A stretch of 64,000 nucleotides of DNA from Nocardia gamkensis NBRC 108242 (GCF_001612985.1 NZ_BDBM01000021.1:78946-142945), one strand, 5' to 3'. Positions 1 to 8,402 are shown, counted from the stretch's first letter. The notes: generated by a model not told the origin, from the letters alone. Program-made: numbers and translations.

Positions 1-447
1 CCCGTCGGCGGCGATGTCCTCCACGGCCACCGGCATTTTCGACGCGCCGCCGACCGTGCGCAGCCTGCGCAGCGACCACACGACATCCTCAGACGTCACC
101 GGTGATCCGTCGTGGAAGGTCACGTTCTCGGCGAGGGTGAAACTCCAGCGCCGCCGATCGGCATCCGGCTCCCAGCGGGTGGCCAGGCGCGCCACGACAT
201 TCGGGTTACCGCCCGGCACGGTGAGCGCGTCGTACACCAGGGAGGCGATCAGGAAGTCGCTGTCGTTGCTGAGGTTGGCGTGTGGGTCGCGTTCGATGCG
301 AGCCGCGGTGCCGAGCGCACCCACCCGCAGTGTGCCACCGCGCCGCGCGGGGCCGGACGAGTCCGCGCCGTCGGAACAGGCGGCTACCAGCAACACCGCC
401 CCCGCCCCGAGACTCGACCGCAGCAGTTGCCGTCGATTCAAAACCAT
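1..447 (-). CDS. ABC transporter substrate-binding lipoprotein, family 5 (3' end outside window)
   Basis: Only the first 149 codons are in the window, and the gene runs off the left edge. It starts at ATG 447 after a GAGG-type ribosome site. The N-terminus has two arginines, a hydrophobic stretch and the lipobox LVAAC, so the product should be a lipid-anchored extracellular protein. The mature part fits the family-5 (peptide/nickel/opine) binding proteins: LRVGAL, then an LVYDALT-like stretch, then LATRWEPDAD and FTLAENVTFHDGSPVTSEDV, the usual early signature of this fold. It is divergent from the diaminopropionate-type genes, and an iron box sits about 60 bp upstream of its start. I infer uptake of the metal-loaded product of the neighbouring locus. 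An ordinary oligopeptide or nickel importer is the alternative, and the permease genes would lie further left. Confidence 0.88.
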   Translation of the reverse strand, partial: MVLNRRQLLRSSLGAGAVLLVAACSDGADSSGPARRGGTLRVGALGTAARIERDPHANLSNDSDFLIASLVYDALTVPGGNPNVVARLATRWEPDADRRRWSFTLAENVTFHDGSPVTSEDVVWSLRRLRTVGGASKMPVAVEDIAADG

Positions 448-505
448 TGCGCTGCCCTCATTCCTGAACCGAACCCACCTCGGTACCGCCCACCCAGTGT
501 ATTGA

Positions 506-524
506 TCAGGACAGGCTAGCCTAA
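506..524 (-). promoter_or_regulatory. IdeR/DmdR-type iron box in front of the binding-protein gene
   Basis: Read on the minus strand the site is TTAGGCTAGCCTGTCCTGA. It matches 15 of 19 positions of the actinobacterial iron-box consensus TTAGGTTAGSCTAACCTAA. It lies about 60 bp upstream of the lipoprotein start, where a repressor could cover the promoter. Iron-loaded IdeR/DmdR would repress transcription when iron is sufficient. The match was counted by eye; binding is inferred. Confidence 0.7.
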
Positions 525-673
525 TGGATTGCGCGACTCGCCGATTCCGGCACCGAAACGGCAGCGCAAGGGCGTACCGCCCGCAAACTCCCGGATCGCG
601 CGAGCGCACCCGCCGACCGTGGGTCCGGATCGAGGCGTGGTTATACGATCCGGCTATTTTTTCGCCGACTCGC

Positions 674-692
674 TTAGGTAAGCCTTGCTTCA
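674..692 (+). promoter_or_regulatory. IdeR/DmdR-type iron box in front of the biosynthetic operon
   Basis: TTAGGTAAGCCTTGCTTCA matches 14 of 19 positions of the iron-box consensus, and is followed directly by CTAAGG, which could extend the site. It lies 76-94 bp upstream of the GTG start at 768 and faces the other iron box about 150 bp away. The 320-bp divergent region (448-767) holds no gene, and these two boxes are the only clear signals I see in it. Confidence 0.68.
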
Positions 693-767
693 CTAAGGCG
701 GAAGGGATACCTTCCCATACAGAACGTGACCCCTGCTTTTCGAACCGATGCGAAGAAGGGACCCTTG

Positions 768-1925
768 GTGAAAAGCGTTCTCTCCGAACGTAAGACGCTT
801 CACCCACAAGACCTCGAACGACGTGAGATGTCCGCGGCGGCGGGCCGGGCGGTGCGGGAGCTCGCCAGAGCGATATCCGCCACACTCGATCACGCGCTCA
901 CCGATCCGGCCACCGCCGCGCGCACCCTCACGGACCCGGCGATCATCGAACGGATCGATGCGGGCGCCACGGAACTCCCGACCGAGGTGCGCGAGGCCAT
1001 GCGCCCGCCGGCCACCGCGGCAGGCGCCGCGATCGTAGGACGTCTTCCGCTGGCGGACAACGAATTCGGACCCACGCCGCCGAGCTGGCGCGAGGCGGCG
1101 AGCTGGAGCGGCGATCCGGTGCGCCGCGCGCGTTCGTTCGAACTCGACCTGGTCATGCTCTTGCTCGCGCGCAGCACGGGTGAGCCGTTCGGCTGGCAGG
1201 GGCAGCAAGGCGGACGGTTGGTCAACAACATCGTTCCCGCGGCCGGTCACGAATACGAACAGTCCGGCGCCAGTAGCGAAGTGCTACTGAGCCCGCATAC
1301 CGAGGACGCCTTCCATCCGCAACGCGCCCACATACTGATGCTCGGTTGCCTGCGTAACCCGGACCTGGTGGGCACCACCGTCTCGTCGGTGCGCCGGATC
1401 GAACTCACCACCGAGCAGCGCGCATTGCTCAGCACTCCCGCCCTGCCGATCCTGCCCGACGTCTCCTACGGCAACGGGCACGAAACATACTCTGCCGCAG
1501 CCATTCCGACGCTGTGGAGCGCTGCCGGTCCCGACCGGCAGACACTGCGCTACGACCCCGCATACACTCCGCTCGCCGAGGCGGACGCCGAATTCCGGGC
1601 AGCCTACGAACAACTCGCCGCCGAACTCGAACGCGTCTGCGTGACCGCCACGCTGTCCCCCGGTGAGTTGTTGTTGGTGGACAACGACGTCGCCGTGCAC
1701 GGCCGGGTACCGTTCACCGCGCGATACGACGGCACCGACCGATGGCTCAAGCGAGTGAACATCCGGCTTCCGGAACGACAGCGGCGGGCCGAGGAAGCCG
1801 ACGAGAATGGCTACGGGCAACAAATCGTGGCCCCGTTCCGGACGGCGGACACCCCGCCGGTCGCGAGCGGCACTCATGAGCGGGATGCAGTACGACATGA
1901 TCGAGGACCCCTTGAGCACGCGTGA
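768..1925 (+). CDS. Fe(II)/2-oxoglutarate-dependent oxygenase, clavaminate synthase/arginine hydroxylase-like
   Basis: The protein resembles the TauD/clavaminate-synthase group that includes VioC, OrfP and AsnO, which hydroxylate free amino acids at C-beta using Fe(II), O2 and 2-oxoglutarate. The iron ligands are visible: H177 and E179 in PHTEDAFHPQRA, and the distal H311 in VAVHGRVPF, followed by the basic stretch RWLKRVNIR expected to hold 2-oxoglutarate. The LRNPDLVGTT segment after the HxE motif is typical of the arginine/asparagine hydroxylase branch. I chose GTG 768 because an AAGAAGGG ribosome site lies 7 nt upstream; an in-frame codon at 726 has no such site. It is the first gene of the iron-boxed operon and overlaps the next. 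The substrate is unknown: an amino acid or a diaminopropionate-containing intermediate is plausible. Confidence 0.82.
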   Translation: MKSVLSERKTLHPQDLERREMSAAAGRAVRELARAISATLDHALTDPATAARTLTDPAIIERIDAGATELPTEVREAMRPPATAAGAAIVGRLPLADNEFGPTPPSWREAASWSGDPVRRARSFELDLVMLLLARSTGEPFGWQGQQGGRLVNNIVPAAGHEYEQSGASSEVLLSPHTEDAFHPQRAHILMLGCLRNPDLVGTTVSSVRRIELTTEQRALLSTPALPILPDVSYGNGHETYSAAAIPTLWSAAGPDRQTLRYDPAYTPLAEADAEFRAAYEQLAAELERVCVTATLSPGELLLVDNDVAVHGRVPFTARYDGTDRWLKRVNIRLPERQRRAEEADENGYGQQIVAPFRTADTPPVASGTHERDAVRHDRGPLEHA

Positions 1926-2907
1926 CCGAAGCACACCTTTGCGGGTGTTGAGCCGCAGCGACCTCGCCGACGTGCCGATCACACCGGCCGCGGTGGTGCG
2001 CGCGGTGGAGGAGGCGTATCTCGCCTTCGCGGCGGGCGATTCGGACAACCCGCGCAAACTCAGCGTCGCGAACCCGGACGGCTGGTCGGTCGCCTACGCC
2101 ATGCTCGGCCGGGACGGCCGCAGGCGCGTGGTGGCGATGAAGACCTCCTACAAGTTCGACCCCGGCCACGATCGCAGCACCAAGCGGTACTACACGACCA
2201 TCACGCTCTACGACGACAGCACCGGTGCGCCGATCGCGATGATGGATTGTGCCCGGGTCGGCGCGTTGCGCACGCCCGCGGTGTCGGCGCTGCTTGTGCG
2301 CGAGACGATCCGGCGCGGCGCGGAGAGCGTGCTGCTGATCGGTACCGGCACCCAGGGCCGCAACGCCCTGCCGCATCTGCTCGCCGCCAACCCGCAGCTG
2401 CGCAAACTGATGGTCTACGGCACCCACCCGGAGGGGTTGGAAGCCGTGCACCGCGGGCTCGCCGAGCATCATCCGCACGCCCTGCTCGAGACCGTGACCG
2501 ATCCGCGCGCCGCGGCGGCCACGGCCGATGTGGTGCTGGCCACCGCGGGGCCGGCCACCGAGGTGGCGCTCGAATCCGAGGATCTGGCACCCGGTTCGGT
2601 GGCGGTGCTGGTCGGCTACGGCCTCGCGCCCTCGACGCTGGCGGAGGCCGATCGCGTGATCGCGACCAGTGCCGAGCAGATGGCGCTGACCGGCACCGAC
2701 ATGGCAGGGCCGGACGGCACGCTGCGCGCGGTGGACGCCGAGCTGCCGCAGATCCTGAATCGTCGTGCGGTGGCGCGCCGCTCGGACGACGAACGCGTCT
2801 TCGTGTACAACAGCGGACTGGTGCTGACCGACATCGCGGTGGCCCACGCGCTGGCCGAGCGGGCGATCGCGGAGGGCCGTGGTACGGAGGTGCCGCTGTG
2901 GGACTAG
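1876..2907 (+). CDS. SbnB/ornithine cyclodeaminase/mu-crystallin family dehydrogenase
   Basis: The protein belongs to the ornithine cyclodeaminase/mu-crystallin family. Visible marks are the family core RVGALRTPAVSALLV and the dinucleotide-binding glycine run LLIGTGTQGRNALPHLL. In staphyloferrin B synthesis SbnB oxidises the amino-carboxyethyl-glutamate made by SbnA, releasing L-2,3-diaminopropionate and 2-oxoglutarate with NAD+. An SbnA-like gene lies two genes downstream, so I infer the same step here; a stand-alone ornithine cyclodeaminase (proline from ornithine) is the alternative. The start is uncertain: ATG 1876, 1885 or 1897 and TTG 1912 are all in frame, and none has a strong ribosome site. 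Every option overlaps the oxygenase gene, suggesting translational coupling. Confidence 0.78.
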   Translation: MSGMQYDMIEDPLSTRDRSTPLRVLSRSDLADVPITPAAVVRAVEEAYLAFAAGDSDNPRKLSVANPDGWSVAYAMLGRDGRRRVVAMKTSYKFDPGHDRSTKRYYTTITLYDDSTGAPIAMMDCARVGALRTPAVSALLVRETIRRGAESVLLIGTGTQGRNALPHLLAANPQLRKLMVYGTHPEGLEAVHRGLAEHHPHALLETVTDPRAAAATADVVLATAGPATEVALESEDLAPGSVAVLVGYGLAPSTLAEADRVIATSAEQMALTGTDMAGPDGTLRAVDAELPQILNRRAVARRSDDERVFVYNSGLVLTDIAVAHALAERAIAEGRGTEVPLWD

Positions 2908-2923
2908 CGCACGGAGGTACGCG

Positions 2924-4306
2924 GTGGGGCTAGAACAGTCGAGTATCGCCGTGGAGCCGGGGGCCGACGCGAACGCGCACGAGTCGATCAGCGCGTCACC
3001 GATGCCCGCGCATCTGGACCCGTGGGAGCGCCGCCTGCTCGCCGATCCGAACCTGCTCGGTGACCTGTCTTTCGCGATGGGCGGCCCGTTCCATGTGATG
3101 TATCCGGCACGGGTCGGCCACAACATCCGGGCCTTCCGCGCCGCTTTCACCCGCGCCGGAGTGCACGGCACGATCTACTACGGCAAGAAGGCGAACAAGG
3201 CCGCTTGTGTGGCGCGCGCGTGCGCGGAACACGGCGCCGGCGTCGACGTCGCCAGCGCCGGCGAGCTGACCGCCGCGCTGGCGCAGGGCGTGCGCGGCCC
3301 CGAGCTCATGGTGACCGGCCCGGCCAAGGCGGACGATCTGCTGTGGCTGGCCGCCCGGCACGGTTCGCTCATCGCCGTGGACGACCTCGGCGAACTCGAG
3401 CGGCTCGCCGCGCTCACGTCTGCCGGGGAGCCCGCGCGCGTGCTGCTTCGCGTGCTGCCCGCCGCCTCGGCCAGCCGATTCGGCATGACATCCGGCGAAA
3501 TCGAGGACGCGCTGGCGCTGTGCGGCGCTCGCGCATCGATCCGGCTGGAAGGCTTCAGTTTTCACCTGTCCGGCTACGACGCGGTCGCGCGCGCGGAATT
3601 GGCGGGCGAGCTGATCGCCCGCTGCCTGCACGCGCGCACACTGGGGCATCCGGCCACCACCGTGTCGATCGGCGGTGGCTTCGGCGTCGACTACGTTCCG
3701 GCGGACGCCGCCCTGGAGTTCACCGCGGGGATGGGCAGGCAGTGGTTCCACTCCGGAAAGTCCTTCGATTCGTACTATCCGTACCACTTTCCGGTGCCCG
3801 GCGCGGCCATGCTCACACAGATCCTTGACCACGACGATCTCGCCGGGCGACTGCGCGACAACGCTGTGCGACTTGCGATCGAACCGGGCCGCGCGCTGCT
3901 CGCGCACGCGGGCTGCACCGTCTTCCGCGTGCAGGGCGGCAAGACCAGGCACGCGCACGGCAAGCCCTACCGATTGCTCACCGTCGACGGCACCAGTCTC
4001 AGCCTCTCGGAGCAGTGGTTCGACAGCGAGTACCTGCCCGATCCGGTGCTGTGGCCCGCGCGCCCCGGCGCCGTGACGCCGACGTGCGTCGGTGCGGCCA
4101 GCTGTCTGGATTCCGACATGCTGAGCTGGCGCCGGGTGCCGCTGCCGCGCCCCGCCGAGGTCGGCGACCTGCTGATCTACCCGAATACCGCCGGCTATCA
4201 GATGGATTCGAACGAGTCCGCCTTCCACGAACTGCCCATCCCACCGAAAGTCGTGCTGCACGACGCGCCCGGCGAGCGCTTCCGCTGGACCCGCGACGGT
4301 AGCTGA
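2924..4306 (+). CDS. PLP-dependent decarboxylase, LysA/SbnH-like (fold type III)
   Basis: A group IV (alanine-racemase-fold) decarboxylase of 460 residues. The PLP lysine lies in YYGKKANKAA near the N-terminus. Further along are GFSFHLSGYD (His stacking on PLP), the phosphate-binding VSIGGGFGVDY, EPGRALLAHAG, and the dimer-contributed GAASCLDSD with its cysteine and aspartates. Relatives decarboxylate diaminopimelate, ornithine/arginine, carboxynorspermidine or, in SbnH, citryl-diaminopropionate. Next to SbnA- and SbnB-like genes, a role in decarboxylating a diaminopropionate or its conjugate is the simplest reading. GTG 2924 was chosen because GGAGG lies 6 nt upstream. The gene follows its predecessor by 16 bp, so it is probably in the same operon. 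Confidence 0.82.
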   Translation: MGLEQSSIAVEPGADANAHESISASPMPAHLDPWERRLLADPNLLGDLSFAMGGPFHVMYPARVGHNIRAFRAAFTRAGVHGTIYYGKKANKAACVARACAEHGAGVDVASAGELTAALAQGVRGPELMVTGPAKADDLLWLAARHGSLIAVDDLGELERLAALTSAGEPARVLLRVLPAASASRFGMTSGEIEDALALCGARASIRLEGFSFHLSGYDAVARAELAGELIARCLHARTLGHPATTVSIGGGFGVDYVPADAALEFTAGMGRQWFHSGKSFDSYYPYHFPVPGAAMLTQILDHDDLAGRLRDNAVRLAIEPGRALLAHAGCTVFRVQGGKTRHAHGKPYRLLTVDGTSLSLSEQWFDSEYLPDPVLWPARPGAVTPTCVGAASCLDSDMLSWRRVPLPRPAEVGDLLIYPNTAGYQMDSNESAFHELPIPPKVVLHDAPGERFRWTRDGS

Positions 4307-4331
4307 CCCCGACCCGAACCAGGAGACATCA

Positions 4332-5363
4332 ATGCCGCTCGTCACGCGCGTGACGGATCTGATCGGTCGCACGCCGCTGTTCGAGCTCGCGGCCACCGCG
4401 ACAGGCACCCGCCTGCTGCTCAAACTCGAGCAGTTCAACCCGACCGGCGCGGCCAAGATCAGAATGGCGCGCGAAATGGTGCTCGATGCCGAGCGTCGCG
4501 GTTTGCTGCGCAGTGGTGGACATATCATCGAGTCCACGTCCGGCAACACCGGGCTCGGCCTGGCGGTAGTCGCCGCCGAACGTGGGTATCGCTTCACCGC
4601 AGTGGTCGACCATCACGCATGTAAGGACAAACTGCGCGCGATGCGGGCAATGGGTGCGGAACTCGTGTACGTCGCCGACGAGGGCGACGACAATCTCGCC
4701 ACCTCGGCGCGGGAGGACCTGGCCGAGGCGATGGCGGCCGAGCGCGCCGACGCATTCTTCACCGAGCAGCACAACAACGACGCCAACGCGGTGGGCTACT
4801 ACCCGGTGGCGGAGGAATTGCTCGAGGACGTCGAGCGGGTCGACATCCTGCTGTCCGCGGTGGGAACCGGAGGTTCGCTGTTCGGCACCGCGACCCGGTT
4901 GCGCCAGCTCGGCTGCCCGCCCTACGTGATCGGCGTCGAGCCGGTCGGTTCGATCGCCTTCGGCGGGCCCGGCGGCCCGTACTGGCAGTCGGGCACCGGC
5001 ACCCCGCCGGGCGCCACCATCGGCACCGCCGTCGACTATTCGCTGCTGGACGAGGGCGTGAAGGTCTCCGACGTGGCGGCCTTCGCGACCGCCAGGGCGG
5101 TGGCGGCCGAGCTCGGCCTGATGATCGGCGGGTCGGCGGGCGGTTCGGTGCACGCCGGACTGACCCGGCTGGAGGAGTTCCCGCCGGGCTCGACCGTGGT
5201 CACCATCGTCTGCGACGGCGGGGAGAAATACCTGGACACCGTGTTCGACGACGACTGGATGAACGAGCGCGACCTGCTCGACGCCGACGCCGAACGCGAG
5301 GTCGCGGAACTGCTGCGGCGCTACACGCCCGCTGCCAGGAACACGCTGGTGCAAGCGCGGTGA
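4332..5363 (+). CDS. SbnA-like PLP enzyme (cysteine synthase family), probable diaminopropionate synthesis
   Basis: The 343-residue protein has the cysteine-synthase fold. The PLP lysine is in FNPTGAAKIRMA, where ordinary CysK has a PGGSVKDR-type motif. STSGNTGLGLAV is the substrate loop and GTGGSLFG the phosphate-binding loop. SbnA joins O-phosphoserine to glutamate to give the intermediate that SbnB oxidises. The altered lysine loop and the SbnB-like partner favour that role over O-acetylserine sulfhydrylase. The ATG follows an AGGAGA ribosome site and lies 25 bp behind the decarboxylase. A housekeeping cysteine or cystathionine synthase is the alternative, but the context argues against it. 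Confidence 0.82.
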   Translation: MPLVTRVTDLIGRTPLFELAATATGTRLLLKLEQFNPTGAAKIRMAREMVLDAERRGLLRSGGHIIESTSGNTGLGLAVVAAERGYRFTAVVDHHACKDKLRAMRAMGAELVYVADEGDDNLATSAREDLAEAMAAERADAFFTEQHNNDANAVGYYPVAEELLEDVERVDILLSAVGTGGSLFGTATRLRQLGCPPYVIGVEPVGSIAFGGPGGPYWQSGTGTPPGATIGTAVDYSLLDEGVKVSDVAAFATARAVAAELGLMIGGSAGGSVHAGLTRLEEFPPGSTVVTIVCDGGEKYLDTVFDDDWMNERDLLDADAEREVAELLRRYTPAARNTLVQAR

Positions 5364-5436
5364 GGTCCGATCGCTCGTACCGCATGACGTTGCGCCCGCG
5401 CGGGACCGCGCTCCCGCCTTCCGCGAAGGAGAACCG

Positions 5437-6840
5437 GTGATCGTGACGAGTTTCCGCGGCGACGGCGGGCGGCTCACCGCGCTCGCGACGCCGATCGCGC
5501 TGACCCAGCTGGCCCAGATCGCGGTGTCCACCACCAACATCGCGCTGATGGGCACGCTCGGCGTGCGGCAGGTGGCCGCGGGCGGCCTGGCGATCGTGCT
5601 GTTCAACCAGATCCGCACCATGTGCGTCGGCTTGATCACCGGCAGCGGCAACCAGATCGCCACCGCCGTGAGCGCGGCGGGCAAGCGCGGCGACTCGCCG
5701 GATCCGGAGATCCGCGACCTGCTGCGCTCGAGCTTCGCGATCGCCACGGTCGCGGGCCTGCTCGGCGGCGCGGTACTGATCGGGCTGGGCTGGGTGCTGC
5801 CGTGGCTCGGGCAGGACCCGGGCGTGCTCGCCGACGCCCGTCCCCTGCTGGTGGCGCTCGCACCGGGCCTGCTGCCCTGCCTGTGGTTCCAGGTGCTGCG
5901 CCAATACACGGTCGGCATGCAGCGCCCGCAGGCGCTGTTGCTGGTGACGCTCGGCTCGGTGGCGCTGAACCTGCTGCTGGCCCTCGGCTTCATCCACGGC
6001 AAGGGCGGGCTGCCCGAGCTCGGGCTGACCGGTATCGGAGTCGCGACCTCGCTCGTCTTCCTGATCACCTTCGGCGTGTTCTGGGCGATGGTGTGGCGGG
6101 ACGACGAACTCGGCCGCACCCTGCCCGTGACGCCGTTGCCGGTGCGGCTGAGCACCGTGCGCGCCGAGCTGAAACTGGGCACGCCGATCGCGTTGACCTA
6201 CGGCTCCGAGGCGGGCATGTTCTCGGTGCTCGCCCTCGTCATGGGCAGCATCGGCCCCGCCGCGCTGGCCGCCCACAACGTCGTCTACCAGATCATCTAC
6301 ATCGTCTTCCAAGTCGCGATCGGCCTGTCGCACGGTGCGTCGATCCTGGTCAGCCACGCGGTCGCGCGCGACGAGCACACGCACGCACGCGCGCTGGCGT
6401 GGCTCGCGCTGCGGCACGCCGCGGTCATCGCGGCGGTGACGGGCGCGGTGTACGTGGTCGCCCCCGATCTGGTGCTGCGCCCCTTCCTGGATTCCTCGGA
6501 CGCCGACACCATCCGGGTCGCGCACACCCTGCTGCTGATCGGCATCGTGCTCCAGTTCTTCGACGCCGCCCAGAACATCGGCAACGGTTTGCTGCGCGGG
6601 CTCAAGGCGACCAACGCGGGCTTCCGGCTCTCGCTGATCGGCTACTGGGGCGTCGGCCTGCCCGTCGCCCTGCTGCTGGCCTACCCCGCGGGTCTCGGCG
6701 CGGCGGGCGTCTGGTGGGGCCTCACCGCAGGCCTGGCCACCACCGCCGTCCTCATGCTGCGCCGCTACTTCGCCTTGCTCGGCGAGCGGGAACGCGAGCG
6801 GCCCCGCCTGCTCCCGGAAACGCTCACCACGCCCGGTTGA
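5437..6840 (+). CDS. MATE-family multidrug/metabolite exporter
   Basis: The 467-residue protein is almost wholly hydrophobic, with about twelve predicted membrane helices in two similar halves, as in MATE Na+/H+ antiporters. The start of each half carries family-like segments: PIALTQLAQIAVSTTNIALM near residue 15, and GTPIALTYGSEAGMFSVLAL near residue 250. GTG 5437 has AAGGAG 6 nt upstream. It closes the run of co-directional genes, 73 bp behind the SbnA-like gene. By position it should export the product of the locus, filling the place that MFS exporter SbnD has in the staphyloferrin B cluster; this role is inferred. Confidence 0.85.
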   Translation: MIVTSFRGDGGRLTALATPIALTQLAQIAVSTTNIALMGTLGVRQVAAGGLAIVLFNQIRTMCVGLITGSGNQIATAVSAAGKRGDSPDPEIRDLLRSSFAIATVAGLLGGAVLIGLGWVLPWLGQDPGVLADARPLLVALAPGLLPCLWFQVLRQYTVGMQRPQALLLVTLGSVALNLLLALGFIHGKGGLPELGLTGIGVATSLVFLITFGVFWAMVWRDDELGRTLPVTPLPVRLSTVRAELKLGTPIALTYGSEAGMFSVLALVMGSIGPAALAAHNVVYQIIYIVFQVAIGLSHGASILVSHAVARDEHTHARALAWLALRHAAVIAAVTGAVYVVAPDLVLRPFLDSSDADTIRVAHTLLLIGIVLQFFDAAQNIGNGLLRGLKATNAGFRLSLIGYWGVGLPVALLLAYPAGLGAAGVWWGLTAGLATTAVLMLRRYFALLGERERERPRLLPETLTTPG

Positions 6841-6850
6841 CGCCGCCGCG

Positions 6851-6879
6851 AGCGCTCCCCGGGTGGCGGCAGGGGCGCT
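6851..6879 (+). terminator. Possible terminator after the exporter gene
   Basis: The arms AGCGCTCCCC and GGGGCGCT can pair with one bulged base around an 11-nt loop, starting 11 bp after the exporter stop codon. No T-run follows, as is common in actinomycetes. Folding was judged by eye. Confidence 0.35.
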
Positions 6880-7313
6880 GGCGATCGTGGAAGCCGCCTC
6901 GATCCCGGGCAACCGTCCGACGACAGCGGCCCTTCGGTGCCCGATGCGGTACGCGACACTTCTGCGAGGCTGCTCCGGCCAACGCCGACCCAATGGGTAA
7001 AGCAGCCGAGAGCGAGTGCCTGAGCCGCTGGAAGGCCTGCCCGTTCGAGCGCCGACACGGCGGCCGATCGGGGTCGGCGCCGAGTTCCGGCTGCCGTACG
7101 CCCGGTGCGCCGACGACCGGCACCGGAGCGCCGAAGTTCGCGGGCGGAGCCGCGCCGGGCACTGCCGCACGATGCGATGCGCCGTAGGGCGGGCGCACGG
7201 CGAGTTCGGTCGACCGAGGCCGCCGAACAGCGTGCTTCACGTTAGCGTTGAAGGGTCGTCGGCCGGGCTCGTATTCCGTTTCGTGCGCGCGGCCCGGGAT
7301 CGGGAGGTGCCAG
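6880..7313. other. Intergenic, no supported gene
   Basis: About 430 bp between the exporter and the dehydrogenase. Open frames exist on both strands, but their translations look like shadow frames (arginine- and proline-rich, no recognisable domain, no good ribosome site). I see no repeat or operator. The length of the gap suggests that the next gene has its own promoter. Confidence 0.5.
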
Positions 7314-8402
7314 GTGCTGAGTGTGTTCTCCTCGCCGGGACATTATGTGCAGGGCCGGGATGCCACCGCCGCGCTCGGCGCGGAGATGACGCGGCTCGGG
7401 ATCGGCGGTCCGGTGCTGATCGTGGCCGGATCGAGTGCCTTCCGGCTGCTCGCCGACACCTGGGAACGCTCGCTTACCGACGCGAAGATCGCCTATTCCA
7501 TTCATCTGTCCGGCGGGGAATGCAGCAGGGCGGAGATCGCGCGGATCGCTCACGCCGTCGAACAGTCCGGTAGCACGGTGGTCCTCGGCGCGGGCGGCGG
7601 CAAGGTGCTCGACGCGGCGCGCGCGGTCGCCGACGATCTCGACCTGCCGATGATCAGCTGCCCCAGCACCGCCTCCAGCGACGCCCCGTGCAGCGCGCTG
7701 TCGGTGATCTACACCGATGCGGGTGAGTTCGAGGCGTATCAGCTGGTCCGGCGGAATCCGGCGCTGGTGCTGGTGGACACCTCGGTGGTCGCGCAGGCCC
7801 CGGCCCGGCTGCTGGCCGCGGGGATGGGCGACGCCTTGGCCACCTGGTTCGAGGCGCGCACATGCAGCGCCGCCCAGGTGCGCAATATGCGCGGCGGGGC
7901 CTCCACGCGCAGCGCCACCGCCTTGGCCGAACTCTGCTACCGCACCCTGCTCGCCGACGGTGCGCAGGCGCTGACCGCAATCCGCGCGCGCAGCGTCACA
8001 CCGGCGCTGGAGCGCGTCGTCGAGGCCAACACGCTGCTGTCCGGGCTCGGCTTCGAATCGTCGGGGCTGGCCGCGGCGCACGCCGTGCACAACGGTCTCA
8101 CCGCCGCCGCGCGGACGCGCCCGTTCCTGCACGGCGAGAAGGTGGCCTTCGGCACCGTCACCCAACTGGTGCTGGAGGGCGCGCCCGCGTCCGAGATCGG
8201 CACGGTGCTCGATTTCTGCGCCGAGGTCGGCTTGCCGACCACGCTCGCCGCACTCGGTCTGCCCGACGCCGACGACGAGACGCTGTGGGCCATCGCGAAG
8301 CGGGCGACCGCCGCGGGCGAGACCATCCACAACGAACCCTTCACGGTGGATGCCGTGATGGTGGTGGACGCCCTGCGCACCGCCGACGCGCTCGGCCGGT
8401 GA
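7314..8402 (+). CDS. Glycerol dehydrogenase-like NAD-dependent alcohol dehydrogenase (GldA family)
   Basis: The 362-residue protein matches the metal-dependent GldA group. The nucleotide-binding GAGGGKVLDAARAVADD lies near residue 90, followed by CPSTASSDAPCSALSV. The metal ligands appear to be the Asp of GMGDALATWFEA, the His of AAHAVHNGLT and the His of FLHGEKVAFGTV. Family members oxidise glycerol or related polyols to ketones in the cytoplasm. GTG 7314 is chosen because GGGAGG lies 6 nt upstream; an upstream in-frame TTG at 7248 has no site. It could belong to the accessory locus to its left, but is separated from it by more than 400 bp, so I treat it as a separate unit. Confidence 0.83.
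   Translation: MLSVFSSPGHYVQGRDATAALGAEMTRLGIGGPVLIVAGSSAFRLLADTWERSLTDAKIAYSIHLSGGECSRAEIARIAHAVEQSGSTVVLGAGGGKVLDAARAVADDLDLPMISCPSTASSDAPCSALSVIYTDAGEFEAYQLVRRNPALVLVDTSVVAQAPARLLAAGMGDALATWFEARTCSAAQVRNMRGGASTRSATALAELCYRTLLADGAQALTAIRARSVTPALERVVEANTLLSGLGFESSGLAAAHAVHNGLTAAARTRPFLHGEKVAFGTVTQLVLEGAPASEIGTVLDFCAEVGLPTTLAALGLPDADDETLWAIAKRATAAGETIHNEPFTVDAVMVVDALRTADALGR

Noticed and set aside
14..519. Plus-strand frames over the left edge
   Set aside because: They are shadows; the minus strand encodes a well-marked lipoprotein with lipobox and family-5 motifs.
4329..7170. Long minus-strand frames across the SbnA-like and MATE genes
   Set aside because: Gln/His/Arg-rich translations without domains, antisense to clear plus-strand genes; typical of high-GC DNA.
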